A stretch of 64,000 nucleotides of DNA, taken from positions 1-64,000 of the forward strand of contig NZ_HG424446.1 of the NCBI RefSeq assembly GCF_000336385.2, given 5' to 3'. Positions 1 through 10,475 of this stretch are shown here, in pieces. The position numbers and the translations under genes are program-made. This stretch comes from Lysobacter antibioticus HS124. GTDB taxonomy: Bacteria; Pseudomonadota; Gammaproteobacteria; Xanthomonadales; Xanthomonadaceae. The stretch's first letter is position 1; the number at the start of each line of letters is the position of its first letter. Under the pieces are notes generated by a model that saw nothing but the letters and a program-made list of their open reading frames with translations, was not told where the DNA came from and searched no databases.

Positions 1-243
1 TTCGCCTGTAGGAGCGGCGTCAGCCGCGACCACGGGACGCGCAGAGGCCCCAAGGCCATCGCCATCGATCGAAGCCCGAACCCTTCGCCTGTAGGAGCGG
101 CGTCAGCCGCGACCACGGCAGCGACGTACGCAAGCGCGACGGCCGAAATCCGGGCGCTCAGTTGCACGCTCCGAGCGTAGGCTTCGGATAGAGGCGCGGT
201 ATTCCCCCGCTTCGGCGGTCGCGGCTGACGCCGCTCCTACAAG
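1..243. repeat. REP-like palindromic repeats (TGTAGGAGCGGCGTCAGCCG core), three copies
   Basis: Bases 1-35 and 84-118 are an exact 35-bp direct repeat containing TGTAGGAGCGGCGTCAGCCG. An inverted copy lies at 216-243 (CGGCTGACGCCGCTCCTACA). Each unit holds an internal short palindrome (GCGGCgtcaGCCGC), and the outer inverted pair could fold into a long hairpin. The same core recurs near 32.84 kb and 40.06-40.28 kb. No gene is supported in 1-245. Confidence 0.85.
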
Positions 244-245
244 AG

Positions 246-605
246 TCAGCGCCGCCGCGAGGGCTTCTTCTTGGCCGGCGCATTGGCCTTGCGCAGCGCC
301 GCTTCGAACGCCAGCCGCAGCCACGGCCGCATGTCCTGCGGCGAATCCATCGCCGATTCGGGCACGGTCCAGTAGCTCATCTCGATCGGCTTGCGCTGGC
401 GGTCGTAGACGAAGGGCTCGCAGCCGGCGGCGAGAAAACGCGGACGGCTGGTCTCGTCGGTCTTCAGGTACAAGGTCTCGTCGGCGACCAGGCCGATCAT
501 CAGGCCGTCGTGGTACAGGCCGTAGCCGCCGAACATGCGCCGCGCGCTCAGCGCGCCGAAATCGGCGGCGAGGTCGCGCAGGTGGGCGATGAAGTCGTCG
601 CTCAT
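246..605 (-). CDS. TfoX/Sxy N-terminal domain protein
   Basis: A 119-residue protein beginning MSDDFIAHLRDL. The segment ARRMFGGYGLYHDGLMIGLV (about 21-40) followed by LYLKTDE is the signature of the TfoX N-terminal domain, a small fold found alone or fused to the competence regulator TfoX/Sxy. The C-terminal TfoX domain is absent and the tail is Lys/Arg-rich (KKKPSRRR), so a role in competence cannot be claimed. I chose the ATG at 605; an in-frame ATG at 614 (MPRMSDD) is possible. The gene stands alone, upstream of REP-like repeats. Confidence 0.85.
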   Translation of the reverse strand: MSDDFIAHLRDLAADFGALSARRMFGGYGLYHDGLMIGLVADETLYLKTDETSRPRFLAAGCEPFVYDRQRKPIEMSYWTVPESAMDSPQDMRPWLRLAFEAALRKANAPAKKKPSRRR

Positions 606-682
606 GCGCGGCATCGTAGCGCCGCGCGGGCGCGCCGTCAGCCTGCGCGCCGGCCGGCGGACAAGGCTGCCAGGCGGCGGCG

Positions 683-713
683 AAGAAAAAGCCCGGCGTG
701 CGCCGGGCTCTTC
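683..713 (-). terminator. Rho-independent terminator after the TonB-dependent receptor
   Basis: On the minus strand, AGCCCGGCG/CGCCGGGCT arms with a 2-base loop are followed by TTTTTC. It lies about 27 bases past the stop of the receptor gene at 740. Confidence 0.8.
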
Positions 714-739
714 CATGGGCGGACCTAACCCGGGCGATC

Positions 740-3172
740 TCAGAACTTGTGCCAAAGGCGCACGAAATAGGAGGCGCCGTTGAGGCCGAACTGCACGCTG
801 TCGAACACGTGGCCGTTGTCGGTCTCGTCCGGGTTCTGCCGGGTCGGCTTGACCCCGAAGATGTTGGCGCCGCCGACGGTCAGCTTGGTGTTCTCGCTGA
901 AGGCGTAGGTCACGCTGAGGTCGGCCGAGGTCTTGGCCTTGTAGTGCGCGTTTGGCACGCCGGCGGCGGTGCCGGAGAACGTGCCCAGGGTCTGCGGGCC
1001 GAAGTGGATGATCTTCAGGTTGCCTTCCCAGGGACCGCGCGACAGGTCGAAGCCGAGCACCGCCTTGGACTTGGGCGCGCCTTGCTCGATGAACAAGCGC
1101 TCGCGCTCGGACAGCAGCACGTCCTCGCGGCCGACCAGGGCCGGCGGCGCGTGGATCGCCTTGACCTCGGTGCGGTTGAGGTTGAGAGCGAAGAAGGTGC
1201 CGAGCTTGAACTCGTTGCCGAGCTCGCGTTCGTGATTGAAGGTCAGGTCGATGCCGTCGGTGCGGGTGTCGACCGAGTTGACAAAGAACTGCGCCTGGCC
1301 GACGCCGAGCGACTGCAGGATGCCGCCGATGGTCGGGTCGGTGGTGTCGAAGCGGCCGCTCAGCACGATGCGGTCGTCGATGTCGATCCGGTACGCGTCC
1401 AGGGTCAGCGAGGTGTCGGCGGTCGGCGACCAGGTCAGGCCGACGGTGTAGTTGCGCGACTTCTCCTTGGTCAGCAGCGGCAGGCCGGCGGCGTTGGCGA
1501 TGGTGCCGCCGTTGGGCGCGATCACCACGTCGACCGGTTCGCCGTTGACGAAGTCGGTGATGGTCGAGGAGAAGTACTTCTGCTGCAGCGAGGGCGCGCG
1601 GAAGCCGGTGCTGGCCGAGGCGCGCAGCATCAGCGTGTCGGTGGCGCGGAAACCGGCGGCGAGCTTGCCGGTGGTGGTGTTGCCGAAGTCGCTGTAGTCC
1701 TCGTAGCGCACCGCCACGCCGGCGGTGAAGCGGTCGGTGAAGTCGGCCTCGACGTCGGCGTAGGCCGCCCAGCTGTCGCGGCTGTGGCCGCCGGCGTCGG
1801 CCGGCTGGAAGCCCGGGAAGCCCTGGCTGCCGGCGTTGCCGCCGACGCCGACGCCGTCGGCGTCGATGTAGGAGCCCGGTTCGCCGGCGAAGATCTTGTA
1901 GCGCTCGTCGCGGCGTTCCAGGCCGAAGGCCAGGTTGAGGCCGTTGAAGACCTGGTCGTAGAAGCGGCTGACGTCGAAATTCACCGTCTTCTGCTCGAAC
2001 GAGAAGCCGCCGGCGTCGAAACTGTCGGCGCTGACGCCGCGGCCGCCGTTGAGCAGGTCGAGGTTGGCGATCGAGGCGTTGAGGGTGTTGTTGATCCGAT
2101 AGCGCAGCTTGTTGTAGCCGTAGGTGTAGGACAGGTCGGCGTTCCAGTCGCCCATCGCCCAGCGCAGGCCGAGGATGCCGAAGCGGTCGTCGAGCTCGCC
2201 GTCGATGAAGGGCACGAAGCCGTCCGGGTACATCGCCGCCGAATTGCGCGAGGGAATGTCCTCCGAGCCCAGGCCGTCGCGCGCGAACGCCGCCGAGGAC
2301 GCGTCGCGCTTCTGCACGCCGAGGGTGAAGTACAGGTCCAGGTTCTCGCCCAGCGGCTTGTCGCCGTTGAGGAACAAGGTGCGGTTCTCGACCTTGGAGT
2401 CGCCGATGATGCGCGGGCTGCCGGCCGGCTCGGAGCGGTCGGAACGGCCGCGATCCTGCCACTCGCCGGTGATGCCGATGCTGCCGTCGCTGCCCAGGGC
2501 GAAGCCGCAGTAGGCGCTGGCCAGCCAGTTCTCGCCGTCGCCCTTGGAGTACTGGCCGTAGCCGGCGACCGCTTCGCAGCCCTTGCGCTTCTTCAGCGAG
2601 ATGTTCATGACCCCGGCGATGGCGTCGGAGCCGTACTGGGCGGCGGCGCCGTCGCGCAGGATCTCGACGCTGTCGATCGCCATCAGCGGAATCGTGTTGA
2701 GGTCGGTGCCGGTATTGCCGCGGTTGCGCGCGCCGAACAGGTTCAACAGCGAGGTGGTGTGGTGGCGCTTGCCGTTGACCAGGACCAGGGTCTGGTCCGA
2801 CCCCAGGCCGCGCAGCGCGGCCGAGTCGACCAGGTCGGCGCCGTCGGCGCCGCTCTGGCGGGTCGAGTTGAACGAGGGCGCGGCGTACTGCAGCGACTGG
2901 GCGAGGTCGAACTGGGCGCCCTCTTCGGTGTTCTTGGCCATGGGCAGCACGTCGACCGGCGAGATCGAGGTGGTGTCCGAGGAACGCTGGCTGCGGCGCG
3001 AGCCGAGCACCGAGACCGTCTCCAGAGTGCGCGCCTCGCTCTCCTGGGCCGGCGCGGGAGCGGCGGCGTCCTGGGCGGCGGCGGTACCGGCGAACAGGCC
3101 GCCGGCCAACAGCGCGCCTTGAATGGCACAGAACAGGCGGGCGCGGCCGGGGCGGAAACGGTAAGGCGTCAT
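740..3172 (-). CDS. TonB-dependent outer membrane receptor
   Basis: An 810-residue outer membrane receptor that would bring a ligand into the periplasm using TonB energy. It starts with a signal peptide (hydrophobic run about 14-30, ending ..GTAAAQD), then a TonB-box-like TLETVSVLGSR (about 49-59), a plug domain with LRGLGSDQTLVLVNGKR and the typical IDSVEILRDGAAAQYGSDAI, and a long beta-barrel ending in aromatic Phe (LWHKF). Length fits the family. No substrate-binding or transport partner gene adjoins it, so the ligand is unknown. The plug (DLNTIPLMAIDSVEILRDG) resembles the large receptor paralog groups of Xanthomonadaceae. A strong terminator follows the stop. Confidence 0.93.
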   Translation of the reverse strand: MTPYRFRPGRARLFCAIQGALLAGGLFAGTAAAQDAAAPAPAQESEARTLETVSVLGSRRSQRSSDTTSISPVDVLPMAKNTEEGAQFDLAQSLQYAAPSFNSTRQSGADGADLVDSAALRGLGSDQTLVLVNGKRHHTTSLLNLFGARNRGNTGTDLNTIPLMAIDSVEILRDGAAAQYGSDAIAGVMNISLKKRKGCEAVAGYGQYSKGDGENWLASAYCGFALGSDGSIGITGEWQDRGRSDRSEPAGSPRIIGDSKVENRTLFLNGDKPLGENLDLYFTLGVQKRDASSAAFARDGLGSEDIPSRNSAAMYPDGFVPFIDGELDDRFGILGLRWAMGDWNADLSYTYGYNKLRYRINNTLNASIANLDLLNGGRGVSADSFDAGGFSFEQKTVNFDVSRFYDQVFNGLNLAFGLERRDERYKIFAGEPGSYIDADGVGVGGNAGSQGFPGFQPADAGGHSRDSWAAYADVEADFTDRFTAGVAVRYEDYSDFGNTTTGKLAAGFRATDTLMLRASASTGFRAPSLQQKYFSSTITDFVNGEPVDVVIAPNGGTIANAAGLPLLTKEKSRNYTVGLTWSPTADTSLTLDAYRIDIDDRIVLSGRFDTTDPTIGGILQSLGVGQAQFFVNSVDTRTDGIDLTFNHERELGNEFKLGTFFALNLNRTEVKAIHAPPALVGREDVLLSERERLFIEQGAPKSKAVLGFDLSRGPWEGNLKIIHFGPQTLGTFSGTAAGVPNAHYKAKTSADLSVTYAFSENTKLTVGGANIFGVKPTRQNPDETDNGHVFDSVQFGLNGASYFVRLWHKF

Positions 3173-3332
3173 AGCGGGGTCCTTGGCGGTGGCAGGCGGG
3201 GCATCCGCCTAGCCTATCGCCAAGACGACAGTTCGTGCACAGTCCAGGCACCGGATTCGCAAAAAAGGCCCGGCGGCCGCGGCCCGCCGATCCGGCGGCA
3301 CACATCCGCGTCCGTTCGTGAGGAGGCGCCGG

Positions 3333-4754
3333 CTAGCGGCCGGACGCGCCGACCGCGGCCCGCGCCGGCGCCGGTTCGGCCGATTCGACCCAGCGCGCGA
3401 AGAAGCCGCCGAGGTCGCGGCCGCTGGCCCGCTCCATCGCGCGGCGCAGATCGGCGCTGGTCACCGAATGGCCGTAGTGGGCCCGGGTGTAGGCGCGCAC
3501 GCCGCGCCAGAACGCGCGTTCGCCGAGTTCCTCGCGCAACAGATGCAGCACGTAGGCGCCCTTCTGGTAGACCACGGCGCGGTCGTCGGCGCTGGGCTTG
3601 AGCCAGCGCTCGTAAATCAACGCATGGTCCTTGCCGGTTTCGCGCAGCTTGTCCAGGCGCCGCTTCCAGCCCTCGACCTGGCCGCGGTATGCGGCTTCGC
3701 CGTAGCGGTGCTGCAGATAGGCCGCGGCCATGAAGTTGGCGAAGCCTTCGTTGAGCCAGAACTCGTTCCAGTCGCGGCAGGTGACCGCATTGCCCCACCA
3801 CTGGTGCGCGGCCTCGTGGGCGATCAGCGCCTGCGCATCGGGCTGCGCCAGCACCTCGCGGCCGTAGCTCTCCGACATCAGGGCGAAGCCGGCGTGCTCC
3901 TGGCCGATGGTCTTGGCGACCAGGGCCTGGGTGTAGGTGCCGGTGTAGCGGATGCCGGCGCGACGGCCGAAGAAACGCAGCATGTCGGCGGTATCGGCGA
4001 ACACCTTACGCAGCTGCGGGACGCTCATTTCCGCCGACAGATAGCGCAGTTCGGCGCGTTCGCCGCTGCCGCCGGCTTCGCGGTAACGGCCGGCGGCGAA
4101 ACCGTAGACATAACTCGGCATCGCCAGGTCCTGGCGCCAGCGGTAGGTCTCGCGATGGCCGCCGAGCGCATTGCGCGCGACCAGGCGGCCGTTGCCCACC
4201 GCCTTGAGCCCGCTCGGCACGGTCAGGCTCAGGTCGAGCGTGGCGCGTTCGCGCGGCGCGTCGACGCAGACCAGCCACTGGCTGGTCGAGAACACGGTAT
4301 AGACCTCGCTGCGCTCGGGATGGAACTCCAAACCGAACTTGGGCGCGCCGCGGTAGGCGATTTCGATCTCGCGCCGTTGCCCGGCCTTGGCCGGCGCCGC
4401 CAGCTTCACCCGCAAGCGCTGGTCGAGTTTCTCGAAACCCAGCGCCTGCCCGCCTTCGCGCACCGATTCGATCTCGAGCTCGCCGGCGTCGAAGTCGATC
4501 TGTTGCTGGCCCGCGGCCAGCACCTGGAAACGGATCGCGACTTGGCCGCGCAGACTGCGTGCGCTCAGATCGGGTTCGATCCGCGCGGTGTAGTGCAGCA
4601 CGTCGATGCCGCTGCCCGCGCGCGGCGCTTCGCCGCCCTGCGCGAACGCCGCGCCGCCGAGGCCGGCCAAGGCCCAGGCCATGCACCAACGCCAGCGACG
4701 CAACCCGCGCGCGGCGCGCGATGCCGGGTTCGATTGCAGCGTGGCCTGACTCAT
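3333..4754 (-). CDS. M1-family zinc aminopeptidase-like protein
   Basis: A 473-residue secreted peptidase of the M1 (gluzincin) family. The zinc motif HEAAH (313-317) is followed by NEGFAN with the third ligand Glu336, giving the HExxH-x18-E pattern. The usual GAMEN exopeptidase motif upstream is replaced by GFALMSES (289-296), so aminopeptidase activity is not certain. Residues about 22-38 form a hydrophobic signal segment ending AFAQ. It is shorter than full M1 aminopeptidases (about 850 residues), lacking the C-terminal helical domain. I chose ATG 4754 (MSQATLQSN), preceded by ACAGGGAC; a longer in-frame start at 4859 has no good ribosome site. Confidence 0.85.
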   Translation of the reverse strand: MSQATLQSNPASRAARGLRRWRWCMAWALAGLGGAAFAQGGEAPRAGSGIDVLHYTARIEPDLSARSLRGQVAIRFQVLAAGQQQIDFDAGELEIESVREGGQALGFEKLDQRLRVKLAAPAKAGQRREIEIAYRGAPKFGLEFHPERSEVYTVFSTSQWLVCVDAPRERATLDLSLTVPSGLKAVGNGRLVARNALGGHRETYRWRQDLAMPSYVYGFAAGRYREAGGSGERAELRYLSAEMSVPQLRKVFADTADMLRFFGRRAGIRYTGTYTQALVAKTIGQEHAGFALMSESYGREVLAQPDAQALIAHEAAHQWWGNAVTCRDWNEFWLNEGFANFMAAAYLQHRYGEAAYRGQVEGWKRRLDKLRETGKDHALIYERWLKPSADDRAVVYQKGAYVLHLLREELGERAFWRGVRAYTRAHYGHSVTSADLRRAMERASGRDLGGFFARWVESAEPAPARAAVGASGR

Positions 4755-5120
4755 GTCCCTGTTCCTGTTCCGTGCCGGACGCCGCCGGCGAGCCGCGATG
4801 GCATAGCCGGCGCCGATGATCGCCGATGCGCAACGGCGACTGAACCCCGTCGCGCGCATGCGGTTCGACTGCCGTTCGGGAAACGCCGGCGCGACCGCGT
4901 GCGTGGCGCGGTGGGCCGCGCAACGAGGAAGCTGGGAGTTAAGCGTGCTTAACTTCCTGCGTCCTGCGCTGCATCTCTACGCCGCCCAAGCCGCCGCGCC
5001 CGCGAAGGCGGGCCTCCACGGACTTCAACGTCCGGCCGCAGCGAAGCTCTCGGCCGCTTCGCACCGCACGCACGCGGCGGGCGTAAGCTGCAAGCGCCCT
5101 CGCCGCCCGCCGGAGCCGCC
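4755..5120. other. Divergent intergenic region with an 8-bp-arm inverted repeat
   Basis: This gene-free stretch separates the M1 peptidase (-) from the DoxX gene (+). It holds an inverted repeat at 4937-4954, AGTTAAGC-GT-GCTTAACT, unusually AT-rich for this genome and thus a candidate operator. No RNA gene or conserved ORF was seen. Confidence 0.5.
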
Positions 5121-5516
5121 ATGAACGCCGAGAAGTCCCGCGATCTCGCCCTGCTGGTCCTGCGCCTGAGCCTGGGCGCGCTGATCCTGCTGCACGGCAT
5201 CGCCAAACTGCGCGGCGGCCTCGACGGCATCGTCGGCATGGTGCAGGCGCAGGGCCTGCCGGGTTTCCTCGGCTACGGCGTGCTGGTCGGCGAGGTGCTG
5301 GCGCCGCTGCTGCTGATCCTGGGCTGGCATGCGCGCGTCGGCGCGGCGCTGATCGCCGCCAACATGCTGGCGGCGATCGGCCTGGTCCACCTGGGCCAGC
5401 TCGGCCAGCTCAACGAGCAAGGCGGTTGGGCGATCGAACTGCAGGCGATGTTCCTCGCCGCCGCGGTCGCGATCGCCCTGGCCGGGCCCGGACGCCACAG
5501 CCTCGACGGCCGATGA
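5121..5516 (+). CDS. DoxX family membrane protein
   Basis: A 131-residue inner membrane protein with four predicted hydrophobic segments (about 9-28, 48-68, 72-92, 105-124). The N-terminal LVLRLSLGALILLHGIAKLRGG and GYGVLVGEVLAPLLLILG match the DoxX family, small proteins linked in some bacteria to redox stress or terminal oxidase function; the exact role here is not shown. A GGAG lies 7 bases before the ATG. It is convergent with dbpA, whose stop is 30 bases away, and has no operon partner. Confidence 0.85.
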   Translation: MNAEKSRDLALLVLRLSLGALILLHGIAKLRGGLDGIVGMVQAQGLPGFLGYGVLVGEVLAPLLLILGWHARVGAALIAANMLAAIGLVHLGQLGQLNEQGGWAIELQAMFLAAAVAIALAGPGRHSLDGR

Positions 5517-5546
5517 TCCTGGCCGGAGGTTTCAGCTCCGGGCGAC

Positions 5547-6968
<1,422 letters not shown>

Positions 6969-7161
6969 GCGCCATGATCGCAGCTTCGCGCCGAGCTTGC
7001 GCTCGGGGGCCGTATCCGCGCCGCCGGCTTGGCGTCCGCCTTCGAGAAGCGGGGCCAGGGCGAGCGCGGCCTTCCGCGCCCGCCGCCTCCGCCCGAGCAC
7101 GGACCGCCGGCCGCACCGCGAAGGCCTATCCTGGGCCCGCCGCCCCGCCCCGGAGACCGTC

Positions 7162-7729
7162 ATGGAGCAGTTCTTGCACATCCGCGTCCTGCTCGGCATC
7201 GTCCTCGGCCTGGCCATCACCACCCTGCTCAAGGGCCTGGCGCGGTTCGTCCAGCACCCCGGGCGCGAACGCGTCTACGGCGTGCACATCGCCTGGGCGC
7301 TGTCGATGTTCACCCTGCTGGCGCATTTCTGGTGGTGGGAGTTCCGCCTGGTCCACGTCGCCCAGTGGAGCTTCGTCGCCTTCGCCTTCCTGATTCTCTA
7401 CGTGGTGGTGCTGTTCCTGCTGTGCACGCTGCTGTTCCCGGACGACATCGGCGACTACCAGGGCTGGCGCGACTACTTCCTGTCGCGGCGGCAATGGTTC
7501 TTCGGAATCATGGCCGCGTCCTACGTGATCGACTTCGGCGATACCCTGATCAAGGGCCGGCGCTCTCGATGCCTTCGGCCTGGAATACCCGCTGCGCAAC
7601 CTGGCTTACGTGGTCCTGTGCCTGGTCGCGATGCGCACCCGCTCGGAGGCCTTCCACCGCGCCTTCGTGGCCGCCAGCCTGGTCTACCAGTTGTCGTGGA
7701 TCTACCGCCTGTACGACGTCGTCAGCTGA
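7162..7729 (+). pseudogene. Four- or five-pass membrane protein with an apparent +1 frameshift
   Basis: Starting at ATG 7162, the first frame gives a convincing membrane protein (MEQFLHIRVLLGIVLGLAI.., helices about 8-24, 44-60, 70-92, 112-126) up to DFGDTLIKG near 7555. From about 7560 a different frame continues sensibly (ALDAFGLEYPLRNLAYVVLC.. to ..SWIYRLYDVVS, stop TGA 7727-7729). The first frame beyond 7557 becomes Arg/Pro-rich shadow. Joined, the protein would be about 189 residues; the span is 568 bases, one over a multiple of three. This is a real lesion or a one-base sequencing error in the GC-rich GGCCGGCGCTCTC tract. Function is unknown. Confidence 0.7.
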
Positions 7730-7835
7730 GCGCGCGGCGCGCTGGCAACGAGGTCACATCAAGACCGAAACCGCTCACCCGGTCACAACATCTTTGGCAC
7801 TATCGTCGGCCAATGTCCGCCCTGCCCCTCCCCGC

Positions 7836-8336
7836 ATGAGCCGAGCCTTCGTCAAGGAGGGCGACGGCGAGCCCTCGTCCCCGGACTTGCCCGAGCTGCC
7901 GGTCAGCGAGCATCCGAACTACGTCACGCCGCGCGGCATGAGCCTGTTGCGCGCGCGCATGGACGACGCCAAGCGGCGGCTCGGCGCGATCGACGACGCC
8001 GACGCCGACGCCGGCGCCCGGCTCGAACGCGCCCACGTCGAGCGCGAACTGCGCTGGCTGCAGGCGCGCGTGCTCAGCGCGATCACGATCGCCCCGGAAC
8101 GCCAGCCGGCGGACCGGGTCGCGTTCGGCGCCCGGGTCGAACTGATCGACAGCGCCGGCACGGAACATGTCTATCGCATCGTCGGCGAGGACGAAGCCGA
8201 CCCCGAGCGCGGCCTGATCAGCTGGGTCTCGCCGCTGGCGCGGGCGCTGCACGGCGCCCGGGTCGGCGACAGCGCGTTGTGGAAACGGCCGGCCGGCGAC
8301 CTGGCGGTGGAAGTGCTGGCGATCGATTACGGCTGA
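7836..8336 (+). CDS. GreA/GreB family transcription elongation factor
   Basis: A 166-residue protein. HPNYVTPRGMSLLRARMDDAKRRL (about 25-48) matches the start of the Gre coiled coil, and the C-terminal RVAFGARVELIDSAGTEHVYRIVGEDEADPERGLISWVSPLARALHGARVGD is the FKBP-like Gre C-terminal domain. Gre factors reach into the RNA polymerase secondary channel and stimulate cleavage of backtracked RNA. Here the hairpin-tip signature NGDxSENADY of classical GreA/GreB is missing; a different acidic tip, DDADADAGA, is present. It may therefore be a divergent paralog rather than the housekeeping GreB. It lies about 100 bases after the frameshifted membrane gene. Confidence 0.85.
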   Translation: MSRAFVKEGDGEPSSPDLPELPVSEHPNYVTPRGMSLLRARMDDAKRRLGAIDDADADAGARLERAHVERELRWLQARVLSAITIAPERQPADRVAFGARVELIDSAGTEHVYRIVGEDEADPERGLISWVSPLARALHGARVGDSALWKRPAGDLAVEVLAIDYG

Positions 8337-8346
8337 GCCGCCGCGC

Positions 8347-9417
8347 TCACTTCAACGGCGGCAGCACCCGTTCCGACAGCAGCCGCTGGGTCAGCTTCGG
8401 CGCCTGCGGCACCCGGTAGTTGGTGGTGGTGATCACCACCACCGCGCGTTGCTCGGGCAGGACCTGCACGCTGTTGCCGCCGGTGCCGTTCATCGCATAC
8501 GAGCGCATCGTGCCGCCGGCGTAGGCCAGGCGGTGCAGCCACCACAGATAGCCGTACTCGGTGTCGTCGTCGATGCGCGCATGCGGCTCGATCGAGGCGC
8601 GCACCCATTCGGCCGGAATCAACGCGCGCCCCCGGTGGCGGCCGCCGTCGAGGTAGAGCTGGCCCAGGGCGAGCAGGTCGCGGCTGCGCAGGCCCAGGCC
8701 GCCGCCGCCCTGGGCCAGGCCCAGCGGCGAGAACTGCCATTGCGGCGCCTCGATGCCCAGCGGCGCGAACAGCCGCTCGCGCGCATAGTCCTGCAGCGGC
8801 CGGCCGACCGCGGCCTGGACCGCCGCGCCGAGCGCGGTGACGCCGGCGGTGCAGTAGCGAAAGCTGCGTCCGTGCGGCGAATCGGCCGGCTTCGGCATCC
8901 AGGCCGGGTAGCCCTGGATCGGCAAGTCCAGGTAGAAGCCGACCCAATCCTCGATCAGGTACATGCGCTCCTCGTTGCCGCGCGACCAGGTATTCCAATC
9001 GTCGCACTCCAGCGCCGAGCTCATGGTCAGCAGGTCCTCGACGCTGATCGCCTGCTTGCGTGGGTCGGGGTTCTGGATCGTCCTTCCGGCGCCGAGCCAG
9101 GGCAGCACCGGCGCCTGCACCGAAGGAATGCGGCCGTCGGCGATCGCCAGTCCGGCCAGCATGCCGGTGACGGTCTTGGTCGCCGAACGGGTGTCGTGCC
9201 GGGTCTGCGCGTCGCTGCCGCGGAAGTAGCCCTCGTAGACCAGGCGCCCGTCGCGGGCGATCAACACGCTGGTGATCTGCTGGTAGTCGCCGCGCCGCAG
9301 CGCCGCGTCCAGCTCACGCCACTGCGGCGCGACCGGTGCGGCCTGCCCCGCCGCCGCCCACGCCAGTCCGACCGCCAGCCCGACGGTCACCGTCCATCCA
9401 CTCACTTTCGCGGCCAT
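8347..9417 (-). CDS. Serine hydrolase, class C beta-lactamase family
   Basis: A 356-residue exported protein (signal peptide about 1-26, ending GQAAP). The SATK tetrad at 78-81 provides the nucleophile Ser and Lys of the beta-lactamase/DD-peptidase fold, and [11 protein letters not shown] takes the place of the usual YxN motif. [21 protein letters not shown] near the C-terminus corresponds to the KTG/HTG region. Members include esterases, DD-peptidases and true beta-lactamases, so the substrate is unknown; antibiotic hydrolysis is not supported here. An AraC-type regulator is next door on the same strand, its stop 30 bases upstream of this start. Confidence 0.88.
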   Translation of the reverse strand: MAAKVSGWTVTVGLAVGLAWAAAGQAAPVAPQWRELDAALRRGDYQQITSVLIARDGRLVYEGYFRGSDAQTRHDTRSATKTVTGMLAGLAIADGRIPSVQAPVLPWLGAGRTIQNPDPRKQAISVEDLLTMSSALECDDWNTWSRGNEERMYLIEDWVGFYLDLPIQGYPAWMPKPADSPHGRSFRYCTAGVTALGAAVQAAVGRPLQDYARERLFAPLGIEAPQWQFSPLGLAQGGGGLGLRSRDLLALGQLYLDGGRHRGRALIPAEWVRASIEPHARIDDDTEYGYLWWLHRLAYAGGTMRSYAMNGTGGNSVQVLPEQRAVVVITTTNYRVPQAPKLTQRLLSERVLPPLK

Positions 9418-9447
9418 CGATTCCGATCCTGTTGTCCGGCCGGCAGA

Positions 9448-10329
9448 TTAGCCCGGCGCGGCGGCGCGCGATTGTCTGCGCGCAACCTGCGCGCGCGGCA
9501 GCAACGCCGCGCGCAGCCGCCGGTAATCGCCCGGGGTCAGGCCGTAACCGCGGCGGAAGGCGTGGCCCAGATGCGCGGCGTCGGCGTAACCGGCCTGCGC
9601 GGCGACCTCGGCCAGCGGCAGGCGCGGGTCGGCCAGCGCGCTTAGCGCGCGCTCCAGGCGCAGGCGCCGCAGGTAGTCGCCGGGCGCGCAGCGGTAGTGG
9701 CGGCGGAACTCGCGCGCCAGGTGCACCGGATGCACGCCGGCGGTGCGCGCCAGGTCGGCGATGCGCAGCGGCCGCGCGCATTCGTCGCGCAGCTTTTCGC
9801 GCACCTGCCGCAACCAGCCCGCCGGGCGCAGGCTGCGTTCCAGCGCCAGTCGTCCGGTGTGGGCCAGCAGCTCCCAGCTCAACGCCTCGCCGCTCAAGGC
9901 CGCCGCCTCGTCCCAGGCGCGGCAGGCGGCCAGCAGACGCAGCGCCGGCAACAGCGCGGCCGCGTCGTCCTGCCACAGCGGCTGCGCCGGCAGGCTCAAC
10001 GCCGCGCCGAGTTCGCGCTCGCGCTCGCGCGTCGCCGACACGGTCAAGGTGAAAAATCGTCCGTGCTCGCTGCGGAAGCAATCGCGATGAGTGGTGCCGG
10101 GCGGGTTGTAGATCAGCGCCGGACCGCGGCACAACGCCGGTGCGCCACGCGCGCTGCTGAGATAGACGCCGTCCAGCAGCAGCACGTAATGCGCATCGTC
10201 GTGGCGGTGGGTCTGGACCTGCGCCTCGGGCACGGTCGGCGACAGCTCGGCGAAGCTGAAACCTTCGGCCTCGCGCCGCAGGTCGCAGCGGCCCAGGAAC
10301 ACGCCATGGGCGAAACGGGTAGCGGACAT
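9448..10329 (-). CDS. AraC family transcriptional regulator
   Basis: A 293-residue regulator with an N-terminal cupin-like sensor (HRHDDAHYVLLLDG and YNPPGTTHRDCF, about 40-85) and a C-terminal pair of helix-turn-helices (PLRIADLARTAGVHPVHLAREFRRHYRCAPGDYLRRLRLERAL.. and PLAEVAAQAGYADAAHLGHAFRRGYGLTPGDYR, about 185-275). The order cupin then HTH is typical of ligand-sensing AraC activators. It probably controls a neighbour; the serine hydrolase gene immediately downstream on the same strand could be cotranscribed. Confidence 0.92.
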   Translation of the reverse strand: MSATRFAHGVFLGRCDLRREAEGFSFAELSPTVPEAQVQTHRHDDAHYVLLLDGVYLSSARGAPALCRGPALIYNPPGTTHRDCFRSEHGRFFTLTVSATRERERELGAALSLPAQPLWQDDAAALLPALRLLAACRAWDEAAALSGEALSWELLAHTGRLALERSLRPAGWLRQVREKLRDECARPLRIADLARTAGVHPVHLAREFRRHYRCAPGDYLRRLRLERALSALADPRLPLAEVAAQAGYADAAHLGHAFRRGYGLTPGDYRRLRAALLPRAQVARRQSRAAAPG

Positions 10330-10400
10330 CGATCGAGCTTAGCCGCCGCGACCGTTCGTCGGCACGTGCTTGACGGCAGGGTCCGCTGGCGTCGAAATAT

Positions 10401-10420
10401 TTAGCAAATTAGTTAATTGC
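10401..10420. promoter_or_regulatory. Candidate ArsR-family operator, site 1 (upstream of desaturase)
   Basis: The AT-rich sequence TTAGCAAATTAGTTAATTGC lies 56-75 bases before the desaturase ATG. It matches site 2 before arsR (13086-13105) at 18 of 20 positions, and AT runs like this are rare in the surrounding GC-rich DNA. Its core GCAAATTAGTTAATTGC is an imperfect palindrome, as expected for a dimeric winged-helix repressor. Confidence 0.75.
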
Positions 10421-10475
10421 TGATCCATTGATCGCCGGGCGCCGCCCGCGCCGCCGTCCAGGACAGGGAGAGGTC

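Noticed and set aside
246-3305. A 1019-residue minus-strand ORF spanning the TonB receptor and the TfoX gene
   Set aside because: Only its last 119 residues resemble a protein; the rest is Arg/Pro/Gly-rich shadow of the receptor in another frame, a common effect of very high GC.
698-3601. A 967-residue plus-strand ORF opposite the TonB receptor
   Set aside because: Ala/Val/Arg/Gln-rich antisense shadow without any domain motif.
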